A stretch of DNA of 64,000 bases from positions 1 through 64,000 of the forward strand of contig JACVCB010000019.1 in assembly GCA_016742255.1 (NCBI GenBank), read 5' to 3'. A program made the translations under genes and the position numbers. A model generated the notes under the pieces. It was not told the origin of the DNA. It saw only the letters and a list, made by a program, of their open reading frames with translations, and made no database searches. Below are positions 1 through 8,955 of the stretch, in pieces. Within the stretch, counting starts at the first letter, position 1. The number at the start of each line of letters is the position of its first letter. This DNA comes from Leptospira sp. Lineage in GTDB: Bacteria; Spirochaetota; Leptospiria; Leptospirales; Leptospiraceae.

Positions 1-87
1 TTCCTGATCCTCTGCATCAGCAATTAAGCTATATTGAAATGTTAAAAGCAATAGTAAGGTGAAGATGAACTTATGTTTTATTTTCAT
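1..87 (-). CDS. N-terminus of an exported protein (cut by window edge)
   Basis: Only the first 29 codons are inside the window. They start at an ATG on the minus strand (85-87) and read MKIKHKFIFTLLLLL followed by TFQYSLIADAEDQE. This is a classical signal peptide: lysines at the N-terminus, a leucine-rich core, and an alanine region suited to signal peptidase I. No cysteine suggests a lipobox. The protein is therefore probably periplasmic or outer-membrane. Its family cannot be told. The gene lies just downstream of, and in the same direction as, the cytidylyltransferase fusion gene, separated by a few bases, so it may be the last gene of that transcription unit. Confidence 0.6.
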   Translation of the reverse strand, partial: MKIKHKFIFTLLLLLTFQYSLIADAEDQE

Positions 88-94
88 ATCGTGT

Positions 95-1714
95 TTAAAC
101 AATGGAATTTAACCATCTTAGAATTTTTGTATGAGCATCGCGAACCAATTTGATTTTCTTTGAGTTCGTTTTGTTAGGAAAATGATTGATTTGATTCAGA
201 TTAGCTAAGGAAGCAATGTATGGAATTCCTAGTTTTTGTTCGGCAAAAAAACCAAGAGTTTCATGGATTTCAGAAATTCCAATTAAACATACCTTTTTGA
301 ATTTTGCCATTCCTTCGATCATCGTTTGACCAAAATACGTGCATACCCATTCTGATGAATCAATTTCTCTGAGGAATTCTGAATACGAAATTCTTGGTTG
401 GTATTCAATTTTTGAATCCTTTGGTTTTTTTCCACCAATGCGCACAATGGAATGAAAATGTGGATTCACTTGATTTTTGGATTGGTGGAACCTTAATAAA
501 AACTCATCAAGCTGTGTTGATTCGGTTTCATCCAATTGTCCAGCATAAACCAATAATTTTCCAGATGATTCTGGAATTGTTGATTTGAGTTCAGACAATG
601 GTGAACTATAGTAGGAAAGTGAAACTTCATTCGGAATAGAAATGGAAGGGTGTGGGAGAAAAAAAGTAGAATTGGTTGTGTTCGGTGGATGATTGAAGTT
701 ATCGATATAAAAAGCATTTTGAACTGGGTATTCGATTTCCCTTGTATCAAATATATGGGGAATGTTTGATTCTTTTTCTAAAAATGAATCTATGAGTTGA
801 ACATCATAACCATTCAGTTGTAAGTAAATTGATAAGGATTTACAACGTTCAAAGTGTCCGTATCCGAATTGGATTGGGTTCCCATATAAAACATTAACCC
901 TCCTTTTGTTTTTTTTTGTTTTGGGAAGTGTAAATACAACTTGTTCTACGTTTGCATTCAAATCATAAATATTTGGATTAGAATCATATAATTGTAATAC
1001 TTCTTCTGCTCCAAAAAAAGGATTCGTTTCTCCCAGTTGAATCCAAATGTTGCAGATCATTTCAAAATCTTTTTTCTCATCAACTGTGATCCTGAGGTGT
1101 GATATCTCACCGTTTTGTAATTTTCGAAAGATGTCTAGTGTTTGTAAATGGGGTGGAGAAAGTCGATATTGTTTATGAATTTCTGGGAATTCCTTTATGT
1201 GTAAGGATACATGTTCTTTATGTCTTTCCAATTGGGTTTCTTCTGAATCATAAAACAATGAAGCCGTTGAAAAACATTCCACACCCATTCCAAGAGGTAA
1301 CCCACTCATTGACAAACTATAATAAGTGTCCTTGATTTCTAAAATTGCTTCATATAAATAACGAATTGAATTGATATCTATAAATGGATTATCAGCCGTT
1401 AGTCGAAAAATATGTTTTGCACCAAAATGTTTTGCCGCTTTGCGAAATCGATCCCTAACATCCAATTCAGATCCGCAGAAATAAAGATAACCTCTGGAGT
1501 TTAGAAATTGAATGGACTCTTCATCTGATTCTGGGATGAGGAAGATGATTTGGTTATGTTCAAATACGGTTGATAATCGCCGATGGATATGATCTAAAAA
1601 TGTGACTCCTGAATCCTCAGGAATTGATTTTAATATTTTTTTTGGAAATCGTGTTGAGCCTAGTCTTGCCTGAATGAAGGCAAAACTATCATGCGTTGAA
1701 TGTATACCACTCAT
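95..1714 (-). CDS. Cytidylyltransferase / PseG-like glycosyltransferase-fold fusion protein
   Basis: The N-terminal half (about residues 10-240) looks like a SpsF/NeuA-type cytidylyltransferase. It has the nucleotide-binding start FIQARLGSTRFPKKIL and the metal-site region RLTADNPFID. The C-terminal half (about 270-539) has a GYGHFERCKSL motif and a GT-B-like layout resembling PseG, the UDP-sugar hydrolase of pseudaminic acid synthesis. The two activities are normally separate proteins that make CMP-activated nonulosonic acids for surface or flagellar glycans. The first codon of the longest frame is GTG at 1717, but the ATG at 1714 directly follows and is preferred; no clear ribosome site is seen for either. 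The gene overlaps the end of the upstream radical SAM gene by 26 bases, so the two are probably co-transcribed. Substrate unknown. Confidence 0.75.
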   Translation of the reverse strand: MSGIHSTHDSFAFIQARLGSTRFPKKILKSIPEDSGVTFLDHIHRRLSTVFEHNQIIFLIPESDEESIQFLNSRGYLYFCGSELDVRDRFRKAAKHFGAKHIFRLTADNPFIDINSIRYLYEAILEIKDTYYSLSMSGLPLGMGVECFSTASLFYDSEETQLERHKEHVSLHIKEFPEIHKQYRLSPPHLQTLDIFRKLQNGEISHLRITVDEKKDFEMICNIWIQLGETNPFFGAEEVLQLYDSNPNIYDLNANVEQVVFTLPKTKKNKRRVNVLYGNPIQFGYGHFERCKSLSIYLQLNGYDVQLIDSFLEKESNIPHIFDTREIEYPVQNAFYIDNFNHPPNTTNSTFFLPHPSISIPNEVSLSYYSSPLSELKSTIPESSGKLLVYAGQLDETESTQLDEFLLRFHQSKNQVNPHFHSIVRIGGKKPKDSKIEYQPRISYSEFLREIDSSEWVCTYFGQTMIEGMAKFKKVCLIGISEIHETLGFFAEQKLGIPYIASLANLNQINHFPNKTNSKKIKLVRDAHTKILRWLNSIV

Positions 1715-3239
1715 CACAATTCAAACAAGGTGCAGGGATTTTGTCATGTTCGCCATTAAAACTTAGGCGAAAGGAGTCATGGCCTTTTTTCCAAACATCA
1801 GATAAGGATTCAGTATAGAGATTTCCAATGATTTTAGTTTGGTTTTGTTTACAAATTGAAACATCACCTGTTACAGATACATATAAATCGCGTGTTAAAT
1901 GCCAACAAAAGTCTCTATGGATTGGCGTAAGGTCACTGACTCTTCGTTCTGGTAGTTGATTGGCAAAACGATTGTATTTTTGTAAAATGATGTTGATTCC
2001 TTTTTTTTCAAATGAAGTAAAGTAAGGATCAATTTCATCTTCTACTTCTTTCATCTTAATCATTTGCACATATAAGGAATTTTTCGGTAATAGTTTAGAA
2101 AGAGTATCCACCGATTCTAAAACAGTAGATAATCCTTTTTTGCCATATAAAGTTTGGTATGTTTCTTCTTTTAAGGTACTGAGATTAGTAATGATACAAA
2201 GTTTTTCTTTGTTTGTTTGGTCTAGTTCCTGGATGAGAGAAACCAAAACATCAACATTTTTGTATAGTGCTGTTTCAATGATGAGTTCTTTGAGTTGGGG
2301 AAGAGTGAGGATTTCTTTTATAATTGAGGTAAACTCAGGGTGTAAAAGCGGTTCCCCATTTCCTGATAAACTAATGGTGATAGGAGAAGTTAATTCCTTT
2401 TGGAATTTTGAAAACATTGTTTTTACAGAAGTGAGTGGAACAAAACTTCCATCATTTGATTTGTCAATGAACTCGCGTGGGCAAAATACACAGGACAATT
2501 CACATCCTTTGTAAATTTCCCATTCCATATAAGATGGGGAACTGCGATATAATTCGGGATTTTGTTTTAAAGTGGAGTGTAAATCTTCATAAGGAATTTC
2601 TTCTGCTATAGCAAGTAATCCGTTGATGAGAATATTGGAGCGTACCGAATGATAACGAAAATCCAAACGTAATTGTCGTAAATCAGGAGATTGGAAAAAA
2701 ATATCTACATCATATTGGTTGATATTTTTAAGAAAAAAGGAATGAATATCGGTTATTAGTTGGTCTGGTAAAGAACTCAAAAATTCTCTAGTGATCACCG
2801 TTGGAATTAGGCCAGGTGGAATGTTTTCCGAATAAGAATATTGTGAAAAAAAGTTTTTATGGCGATTCCAAATTTTTTCAGTTAACGATGTGTTGAGTAA
2901 AGGTGAAATTCCAGTAAAATATAAAAAACAAACTTCGTCCCATTCTGGATCTTTAAAAATCGATTCAGGTAATAAGCTTCCAAATTGTTTGAAGAATTCA
3001 ATTTCTGTTATATTTGGTTCGTAAAAAACAAATGAATTTACGAATTTTGAACCAGATAACTTTGATTTAACGGAATCATTCACATTTATGTGGAGATTTA
3101 AATTGGGAAACACTTTGTGAAGTTTTGAAACAAATGTTTCAAATAATTTTATATCAAAATTAGATTCTAAAAATGAAAGTGTTTGGGTGTCTAAATAAAC
3201 AACGGCAAAACTTGGATTGTATTCTTTGCGATTGATCAT
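1689..3239 (-). CDS. Spirochaete radical SAM/SPASM domain protein
   Basis: The 516-residue protein has a radical SAM cluster motif, GCELSCVFC (CxxxCxxC, near residue 245), followed by SGNGEPLLHPEF, a typical SAM-binding GGE-like region. The C-terminus carries a SPASM-type cysteine set (CWHLTR, SICKQN, PCLNCDEWY) expected to hold auxiliary iron-sulfur clusters. The first 230 residues match no part of a usual radical SAM enzyme; an N-terminal nucleotidyltransferase-like region is known in the spirochaete 'spiro-SPASM' family, to which I assign it. The substrate is unknown. It starts at an ATG overlapping the stop codon of the SurA-like gene (TAATG) and runs into the cytidylyltransferase fusion, so a surface-glycan or modified-sugar role is a reasonable inference from context only. 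Confidence 0.8.
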   Translation of the reverse strand: MINRKEYNPSFAVVYLDTQTLSFLESNFDIKLFETFVSKLHKVFPNLNLHINVNDSVKSKLSGSKFVNSFVFYEPNITEIEFFKQFGSLLPESIFKDPEWDEVCFLYFTGISPLLNTSLTEKIWNRHKNFFSQYSYSENIPPGLIPTVITREFLSSLPDQLITDIHSFFLKNINQYDVDIFFQSPDLRQLRLDFRYHSVRSNILINGLLAIAEEIPYEDLHSTLKQNPELYRSSPSYMEWEIYKGCELSCVFCPREFIDKSNDGSFVPLTSVKTMFSKFQKELTSPITISLSGNGEPLLHPEFTSIIKEILTLPQLKELIIETALYKNVDVLVSLIQELDQTNKEKLCIITNLSTLKEETYQTLYGKKGLSTVLESVDTLSKLLPKNSLYVQMIKMKEVEDEIDPYFTSFEKKGINIILQKYNRFANQLPERRVSDLTPIHRDFCWHLTRDLYVSVTGDVSICKQNQTKIIGNLYTESLSDVWKKGHDSFRLSFNGEHDKIPAPCLNCDEWYTFNA

Positions 3240-4288
3240 TAATCTGAATTGTACTTTTCTTCGGGATTATTTATATTATGTTCTTTGATGTAAATTGGAT
3301 CAAAGATTGTGATTGCCATATTTTTGCGAGTCACAACAACCCATTCTTCGAAAGAAGTTTGTTCCTTTTCACGAAATAAAAATCCCTGGATCCCTTTTCT
3401 AACAGCATCGAGAGGTGTTGGTCTCATTCCTTCAATATATACTAAACAGTATCGTTTTCTATCGTCACGGAATACTTCAGAGAATTTTCCTTGTCCACCA
3501 ACTTGTGCTAACACAGAAGCAGTGGAAGGTTGGGTTTTGTACAATTCAAATGTAGGCACCCAGTTAACAAGTCCGCCATTCAATCGATAACGAGATTCAT
3601 TTCTTGGACCAGATGCCACAAGCTTAAAAAAGGAAGGGTCATTGATAGATTTGTTTCTAATCTCAGTGAGTTCGTTAAACAAACGAGATTCTTCTTCAAT
3701 GGAACCATTGGCTGGTGAAAAAACAAGCTCACGAAATTTAAATTCATTTCCAACTTTCGACTTATTTTTGTTATACCATGATTGTACTTCTTGTTCAGAA
3801 GGAAGTGGAGGACTTACTTTAATTTGTAAAAGTTGTCCCTTTTTGATTTGGTAAGGAAGGTCATCCAACCAAATGTCATACGGCAAATTAAATTGGTTTT
3901 GAACCGATTTTTTAAATTGTTCTAAGTCACTGATACCTTGAGCATCCATTCTTTTTTGAATTTCTGCTTCGATTCGTTTTTCATTCACTTGAATTGATTC
4001 TTCTTCGGCAACAATATCAACCACAGCCCGATCAATGAGAAAGTCGATCACCTGCGAATGAAGAGAACCTTTTTTACGGTAATTTGGGAAAAATCGAGAT
4101 AGGTTTTTATAACGTTCCACACCTTCTTCATAATCCAAAGTGGAAATCGATTTTGGACCTACAATGGCTAGAACTGCATTGAGTGATTCATAGGAGTTGA
4201 GAGGTTTTGTGGGAACAGCGAGAGAAAAACAAACTACCGCTGCAAAAACTAAAACGAAGTTATGCGAGATTCGAATTCTTTTTTGCAT
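3239..4288 (-). CDS. SurA-like periplasmic chaperone / parvulin-type protein
   Basis: The 349-residue protein has an N-terminal signal segment (hydrophobic around residues 9-26, ending near TKPLNSYE). A SurA_N-like helical region follows, including LIDRAVVDIVAEEESIQVNEKRI, LEQFKKSVQNQF and PSEQEVQSWYNKNK. The C-terminal part (about 180-310) resembles one parvulin domain with FKFRELVFSP and RRYRLNGGLVNW-like segments. The leptospiral protein LIC12922 of this type is known structurally to resemble SurA, and this is probably its orthologue. The expected role is folding or escorting outer-membrane proteins; isomerase activity is uncertain. It heads the unit that continues into the radical SAM and cytidylyltransferase genes, and follows lysC by 12 bases. 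Confidence 0.75.
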   Translation of the reverse strand: MQKRIRISHNFVLVFAAVVCFSLAVPTKPLNSYESLNAVLAIVGPKSISTLDYEEGVERYKNLSRFFPNYRKKGSLHSQVIDFLIDRAVVDIVAEEESIQVNEKRIEAEIQKRMDAQGISDLEQFKKSVQNQFNLPYDIWLDDLPYQIKKGQLLQIKVSPPLPSEQEVQSWYNKNKSKVGNEFKFRELVFSPANGSIEEESRLFNELTEIRNKSINDPSFFKLVASGPRNESRYRLNGGLVNWVPTFELYKTQPSTASVLAQVGGQGKFSEVFRDDRKRYCLVYIEGMRPTPLDAVRKGIQGFLFREKEQTSFEEWVVVTRKNMAITIFDPIYIKEHNINNPEEKYNSD

Positions 4289-4300
4289 ACGGTCATAAAT

Positions 4301-5515
4301 CTACCCAATAAAGGTAGTGTGTAAAGCTTTTACTGCATCTTCCGCTTGGTTTTGTTTGATGACACAAGAGATTTTAATCTCAGATGTAGATATCATTTCG
4401 ATGTTGATGTTTTTTTCTGCGAGGGATTGGAACATTTTTGCAGCCACTCCAACGTGTGATTTCATTCCAACTCCAACAGCAGAAACAATCGAGATATTTT
4501 CGTCAATTTCTGCCTTTCCATTTCCATGGTCTTTTGCATATGTCTCAATGATTGGTTTTGCTGCGACAATGTCTTTTTTTGCTATTGTAAAGGAAATGGT
4601 ATTAATTCCATCTCTTGGAGAGGATTGAACGATTACATCAACAATCACATCTTTGTTGGCAAGTTGAGTGAAAAGGTCTGCTGCGATGCCTGGTTTGTCT
4701 TTAACATCAGCAATGGTAACACGTGCTTGGTCCCCTTTTGCAGTGACTCCGCTAACTTTCATTTTTTCCATAATTTTATCCTCACTCATTACTAACGTTC
4801 CCGGTTTGTCATGGAAACTAGATCGAACGTGGATAACCACGTTATAGTTCATCCCTAATTCAACACTTCGTGAATGTAGGACACCAGCTCCTAAACTTGC
4901 TAGTTCCAACATTTCTTCGTAAGTGATTTGTTTGTGCATTTTGGCAGTTGGGATTTTTCTTGGGTCGGCTGTATAAACTCCGTCCACATCCGTATAAATT
5001 TCACACTCATCTGCACCGAGGGCTGCAGCGAGAGCCACAGCAGAAGTATCACTTCCACCTCGTCCTAAAGTGACAATGTTTTCGTCCTTATCGATCCCTT
5101 GGAAACCAGCAACGATAACCACCTTTCCTTTGTTAAAGGCTTCATCGATTCTAGACCTGTCGATCATTTCAATTTTACCATTGGAAAAGTTTCCATCTGT
5201 TAAAATTTTTAATTGAGAACCTGTAAACGATTGTGCAGGAACTCCTAATTCATTGAGAGCAATAGCAAGTAAGGCAATGGATACTTGTTCCCCTGTAGAA
5301 AGTAACATATCCATTTCCCGTTTTGGCGGGTTTTTCGAAATTTGATCAGCAAGGTCGACCAGTTCGTCTGTAGTATGTCCCATTGCAGAAACAACAACAG
5401 CAACCTTTTGGCCTTCGTCGTGGTAACGTTTGATGCGTTTGGCCACATTTTGTATTTTGGTGGTGTCACCAACAGAGGTTCCACCGTATTTTTGGACAAC
5501 GATTTTCGATGACAT
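4301..5515 (-). CDS. lysC: Aspartate kinase
   Basis: This enzyme phosphorylates aspartate, the first step toward lysine, diaminopimelate, threonine and methionine. The N-terminus [14 protein letters not shown] is the conserved kinase motif. The segments [15 protein letters not shown] and [11 protein letters not shown] are diagnostic for the amino-acid kinase fold. Two ACT domains fill the C-terminus (about 265-404; [17 protein letters not shown] and [19 protein letters not shown]), so feedback inhibition by an end-product amino acid is expected. At 404 residues it is a monofunctional aspartokinase with no fused homoserine dehydrogenase. It starts at an ATG and probably leads the minus-strand unit including the SurA-like gene. 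Confidence 0.95.
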   Translation of the reverse strand: MSSKIVVQKYGGTSVGDTTKIQNVAKRIKRYHDEGQKVAVVVSAMGHTTDELVDLADQISKNPPKREMDMLLSTGEQVSIALLAIALNELGVPAQSFTGSQLKILTDGNFSNGKIEMIDRSRIDEAFNKGKVVIVAGFQGIDKDENIVTLGRGGSDTSAVALAAALGADECEIYTDVDGVYTADPRKIPTAKMHKQITYEEMLELASLGAGVLHSRSVELGMNYNVVIHVRSSFHDKPGTLVMSEDKIMEKMKVSGVTAKGDQARVTIADVKDKPGIAADLFTQLANKDVIVDVIVQSSPRDGINTISFTIAKKDIVAAKPIIETYAKDHGNGKAEIDENISIVSAVGVGMKSHVGVAAKMFQSLAEKNINIEMISTSEIKISCVIKQNQAEDAVKALHTTFIG

Positions 5516-5617
5516 GGGTTTATGGACAGGGTAGGAGAGGCAAATCGGGAATCAAGTAGAATGAATTTTTTTGCAACCAAACCCTTTGGAAAGACTCCAA
5601 TAAGTATAGGTTATTGA

Positions 5618-6553
5618 ATGAATTCTGCATCTTCTTCGGTGGAACCTGTTGTCAAAGAACAGGCACCTTTACTTTTCCTCGTTTTATTTTTTCTCGTCCA
5701 AGCGACTGTCTTAACGGTATTTACCGTCCCGTTTTCCTGGACTCTGGTTTGGGTTGCGGTTGGTTCTTATTTCCTTCGTATGTTCGGAATCACAGGTGCT
5801 TACCATCGTTATTTTTCCCATGCATCGTTTAAGACTTCTCGGGTTTTCCAATTTGTCCTTGCTTGGATCGGGTCCATGTCCATGCAAAAAGGTGCTCTGT
5901 GGTGGGCAGCTCACCACAGAAACCACCATAAGTACTCTGATACCGAAAAAGACATCCACTCCCCAAGCCGAAAGGGATTTTGGTATTCGCATATGTTTTG
6001 GTTTCTACGAGATGATTACAATGATTATGAAGCCAAACTGATCCCCGATTTTTATAAATACCCTGAATTACGTTGGCTCGATCGTAACCACTGGATCCCT
6101 CCTCTTACCTATGCAATTCTATTGTATGCAGTTGGTGGTTGGGCTTGGCTTGTGTATGGTTATGCTGTATCCACATTTATCTTAGGCCATGCCACATGGA
6201 CTATCAATTCACTTTCCCACGTATATGGGTCGGTTCGCTTTGAGTCTAGAGACACAAGTAAAAACAATGTTTGGTTGGCACTACTCACAATGGGTGAAGG
6301 TTGGCACAATAACCACCATTACTATTGTTCGTCGGTGAACCAAGGTTTTTATTGGTATGAAATAGATATTACGTATTACATTCTGAAAGTATTAAGTTGG
6401 TTTGGGATTGTTTGGGACTTAAAAAAACCACCTAAAAAAGTGATTGAAGAAGGCATTCAAAGAGACCGTCTTAAAAAAGAAGAGATGGCACTTGTTCGAA
6501 AACAAAAACAAGAAATCAAAACAAAAAAGAAAGTAGAAGTGTTATCGACTTAA
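5618..6553 (+). CDS. Membrane fatty acid (acyl-CoA delta-9 type) desaturase
   Basis: The 311-residue protein has the three histidine boxes of the membrane desaturases: HRYFSH (63-68), HHRNHH (99-104) and HNNHH (near 230). These bind the di-iron centre that introduces a cis double bond into an acyl chain. Two hydrophobic hairpins (about 18-55 and 165-195) place the active site on the cytoplasmic face. The tail is highly charged and lysine-rich. The overall pattern is that of stearoyl-CoA delta-9 desaturase-like bacterial enzymes, which adjust membrane fluidity. It is transcribed alone, divergently from lysC across about 100 bases and convergently with the next gene. Exact chain length and position specificity cannot be read. 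Confidence 0.9.
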   Translation: MNSASSSVEPVVKEQAPLLFLVLFFLVQATVLTVFTVPFSWTLVWVAVGSYFLRMFGITGAYHRYFSHASFKTSRVFQFVLAWIGSMSMQKGALWWAAHHRNHHKYSDTEKDIHSPSRKGFWYSHMFWFLRDDYNDYEAKLIPDFYKYPELRWLDRNHWIPPLTYAILLYAVGGWAWLVYGYAVSTFILGHATWTINSLSHVYGSVRFESRDTSKNNVWLALLTMGEGWHNNHHYYCSSVNQGFYWYEIDITYYILKVLSWFGIVWDLKKPPKKVIEEGIQRDRLKKEEMALVRKQKQEIKTKKKVEVLST

Positions 6554-6560
6554 ATTAAAG

Positions 6561-7070
6561 TCATACACCCAATCGTTTGCGTATATCTGCTGGGATACTT
6601 TGGATCGAGTCGTATCTCTTCTTTTTTCCTCCTGGCAGAGATACATAATAAAATCCATTGATCATTTCCAAAAAATAATCCTGTCCTTTTTCCCCTAACG
6701 AACGATTGTCGAGTTCTTTCACCATCTTTTGGTATTTTGATGGTAGGAGATTCCAGTTCATATAATTGGTAACAACTCCTTGGTCATTCACAGTATAGGC
6801 TCCATCTTGGTGGAGGATTTTGGTACCATTATAATCAAAAATTTCCATCACCTTTAGGTTGTTATCTTTTGGTGATTTGGGATCTTTTTTCGATTTTCCA
6901 TCGGAGTTTCGATTGTTTTCTAAGGAAGTGGAGTTGGATTTTGATTTTTGATTAGAGGCTGATTCTTTTTTTCTGAGTTTTCCAAATAAAAGTAAAAAGA
7001 CACCAGCGAGTCCCAATGCTGCGAACAGAAACATTTCTGCAGTTGATAAATCAAATAAATAACGCCACAT
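6561..7070 (-). CDS. Hypothetical single-pass membrane protein
   Basis: I do not recognise this 169-residue protein. It begins with one transmembrane helix (about 12-30, MFLFAALGLAGVFLLLFGKL). A basic, serine/asparagine-rich linker follows (about 33-70). The C-terminal globular part contains NGTKILHQDGAYTVND and ends with GGKKKRYDSIQSIPADIRKRLGV, a region that may be a small conserved leptospiral domain. Topology with the C-terminus in the cytoplasm or periplasm is undecided. It is two bases downstream of the small lipoprotein gene and is probably the last member of that cluster. It converges with the desaturase gene; no terminator hairpin is visible in the 7-base gap. Confidence 0.75.
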   Translation of the reverse strand: MWRYLFDLSTAEMFLFAALGLAGVFLLLFGKLRKKESASNQKSKSNSTSLENNRNSDGKSKKDPKSPKDNNLKVMEIFDYNGTKILHQDGAYTVNDQGVVTNYMNWNLLPSKYQKMVKELDNRSLGEKGQDYFLEMINGFYYVSLPGGKKKRYDSIQSIPADIRKRLGV

Positions 7071-7072
7071 AG

Positions 7073-7381
7073 TTAACGAAAACTTGTTCCGATCGCCTTA
7101 CAAGAATCAGGAGTGTACCCTTCGGTATTCCAAGCAGGGCAAGTTGTGAGTTCAATGGCTCTAAAACAAAGATTTGCATCGTCAATTTTGACTCTGCCTA
7201 AAGCAAGAGCACCAGGTAATTTATTAGAACCGCATGCTGAATTTTTTAAAGTATACTTTTCAAAAATCTTTTGGTTCCCTTCTTGCGCAGAATAAAATAA
7301 ATCATCTCGTTGTTGGATACAACTAAAGAATACCAAAGTGATGTTAACATAAAGAATAATGGATAGAAGTTTTTGGTTCAT
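7073..7381 (-). CDS. Small putative lipoprotein
   Basis: The 102-residue protein has a signal peptide ending in LVFFSC (cysteine at about residue 21), a leptospiral-style loose lipobox. The mature part is short, with three more cysteines (SACGSN, NLCFRA, TTCPAWN) and a fourth near the end (DSCKAIG), so disulfides are likely after export. Start ATG overlaps the stop of the preceding LEA-type lipoprotein gene (ATGA), indicating translational coupling. No family recognised; function unknown. Confidence 0.75.
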   Translation of the reverse strand: MNQKLLSIILYVNITLVFFSCIQQRDDLFYSAQEGNQKIFEKYTLKNSACGSNKLPGALALGRVKIDDANLCFRAIELTTCPAWNTEGYTPDSCKAIGTSFR

Positions 7382-7914
7382 CGTTTCAGTTTGATCCGAG
7401 AAACTTCCCGAACAGGCACTGGTAATTTTCCAAATACACTATCAATTTGTACAGTTCCATAAATTTCAAACTCTGCTTCTTCCCCTTTTTTTGCAGCCTC
7501 TCCCAATTGTTTTGCTAACAAAAGTAATTTGGGAAGTAGGGAACCTTTTTGTTCGGGAACTAGTTTCAAAACAACAAGTGTTTCTGAATTTGGTTCTACT
7601 TCCACTGGAGTTTGGTTTTGGAGTTTTCCAATGTATTCTTTTCCTTGGTTTGTTACGAGTTCGATATCCAAATCAAATTCGTAAATACTGACTTTTGTAG
7701 GATTTGGATTTGTAACAGATACTTGGGGGTACAAATCAAGAAGTGGTATCAAAGGAATACTAGGATTTGGTTTCAATTCGACACGAACGTCCACCAAATC
7801 AAACTTACACGCCTTTAGACTTTCTAAATTTTTTTTGGTATCACTGATACAATTGATCAGTACCAATGAACCAAAAAAATAGATTCCAAATTGTTTTACA
7901 AAGTTACGGACCAA
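7378..7914 (-). CDS. LEA14-like (late embryogenesis abundant type 2) lipoprotein
   Basis: The 178-residue protein carries a signal peptide ending LVLINC (lipobox; cysteine near residue 22). A beta-rich domain follows, with the conserved pattern of WHy/LEA type 2 proteins: PQVSVTNPNPTKVSIYEFDLDIEL and later VEVEPNSETLVVLKLVPEQ. Such proteins in bacteria are small envelope proteins linked to desiccation or stress, with unclear biochemistry. The start is TTG at 7914, supported by a strong upstream GGGAAGG ribosome site that lies inside the end of the oxidoreductase gene. It overlaps that gene by 11 bases and the next lipoprotein by 4, so all three are one unit. Confidence 0.8.
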   Translation of the reverse strand: MVRNFVKQFGIYFFGSLVLINCISDTKKNLESLKACKFDLVDVRVELKPNPSIPLIPLLDLYPQVSVTNPNPTKVSIYEFDLDIELVTNQGKEYIGKLQNQTPVEVEPNSETLVVLKLVPEQKGSLLPKLLLLAKQLGEAAKKGEEAEFEIYGTVQIDSVFGKLPVPVREVSRIKLKR

Positions 7915-8884
7915 AAACTACCTTCCCTTCGGTCATATGTTGTTTGTAAAATTCTAAACCTTCTTTGTATTCTTCAAACTTAAATCGTTTGTTAATTTTT
8001 GTTTGGAAAACAGTCTTTAAGTATTTTTGTGCTTCTTTTGCTTGTTTCTGAAACTCTTCCAATCCAATTTCATAAATCCATGAAGACAGCCAAAAACCTT
8101 CAATTTTTTTGTTTTGGAAAAGAATGATCCCTGAGTTCACTGAAAATGGTTTTTCAGACAGAGCACCATAACAAACTATTTTTGCCCCATAAGGCATACA
8201 TTCTACTAAGGATTGTGCTGTTTCGCCAGCGACTGCATCGATAGCATACGTTGCATTTAGTTTTTTAGAAAGTTTGAATAAATCTTTTTGGTAATTAGGT
8301 GAACTGGAATTTAAAATATGTTCTGCACCAATTTCAGTTAAGGTATCTTCTTGTTCTTTTTTTCGAACGATGTTGATGAGTGGAATTCCTTTCTCTCTAC
8401 AAAGGCGAACCACCATTTTGCCAAGGGCACTTGCAGCTGCTGTTTGAATCATTGCTTGGTGTCCTTCTTTTTGGCATCGAGATACCATCGCCCAAGCGGT
8501 CATTGGGTTTACAAAAAAACTAGATCCTTCATCGAGAGTCACACCATCCACTAACGGTAAACAGTTGTCTTCCGTTGTGATCATATACTCAGCCCATGAA
8601 CCATCGTTTTGAGGGGCCACACAGGAAACAGCCATCCCCACTTTTAATGTTTTGATCGCACTTCCTACTGCATCGACGGTTCCACTGGCTTCAAATCCTG
8701 CAGAGACAGGTGCTTTTTTTTTGAATCCATACAAACCACGAATGAACATCAAATCCGATGGATTGATGGGAGAGAGGTGGATTTTGATCCTAATTTCGTT
8801 TTCTTTCGGTGTTGGAATTTCTTTTTCACGGAGTTCCAATTGTGGTTCGATTTCATCGTATTTGAGGATGGTGACTGCTTTCAT
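7904..8884 (-). CDS. Zinc-binding dehydrogenase family / quinone oxidoreductase-like enzyme
   Basis: The 326-residue MDR-family protein has a GroES-like N-terminal half (EKEIPTPKENEIRIKIHLSPINPSD; GFEASGTVDAVGS). The NADP-binding Rossmann half contains IQTAAASALGKMVVRLCREKGIPLI, where AAxSALG replaces the usual GxGxxG, as in several enoyl/quinone reductases. Zinc-binding cysteines of classical alcohol dehydrogenases are not present. The substrate is unknown; quinones or 2-enoyl compounds are typical for the subfamily. The frame is open further upstream to 8965, but the internal ATG at 8884 (MKAVTILKYDE) matches the usual N-terminus, so I use it. It heads the lipoprotein unit and is divergent from the MCE gene. 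Confidence 0.85.
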   Translation of the reverse strand: MKAVTILKYDEIEPQLELREKEIPTPKENEIRIKIHLSPINPSDLMFIRGLYGFKKKAPVSAGFEASGTVDAVGSAIKTLKVGMAVSCVAPQNDGSWAEYMITTEDNCLPLVDGVTLDEGSSFFVNPMTAWAMVSRCQKEGHQAMIQTAAASALGKMVVRLCREKGIPLINIVRKKEQEDTLTEIGAEHILNSSSPNYQKDLFKLSKKLNATYAIDAVAGETAQSLVECMPYGAKIVCYGALSEKPFSVNSGIILFQNKKIEGFWLSSWIYEIGLEEFQKQAKEAQKYLKTVFQTKINKRFKFEEYKEGLEFYKQHMTEGKVVFGP

Positions 8885-8955
8885 CTCATCCCATTCACTC
8901 ACGGAAAATCTGCTTGCCAACTCTTTCTTTTGAGGGAAAGTACTTTGAGTCCCCC

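Noticed and set aside
8914..8955. Upstream TTG start for the MCE gene
   Set aside because: It would add residues without family similarity before the membrane helix and has no ribosome site; GTG 8956 is preferred.
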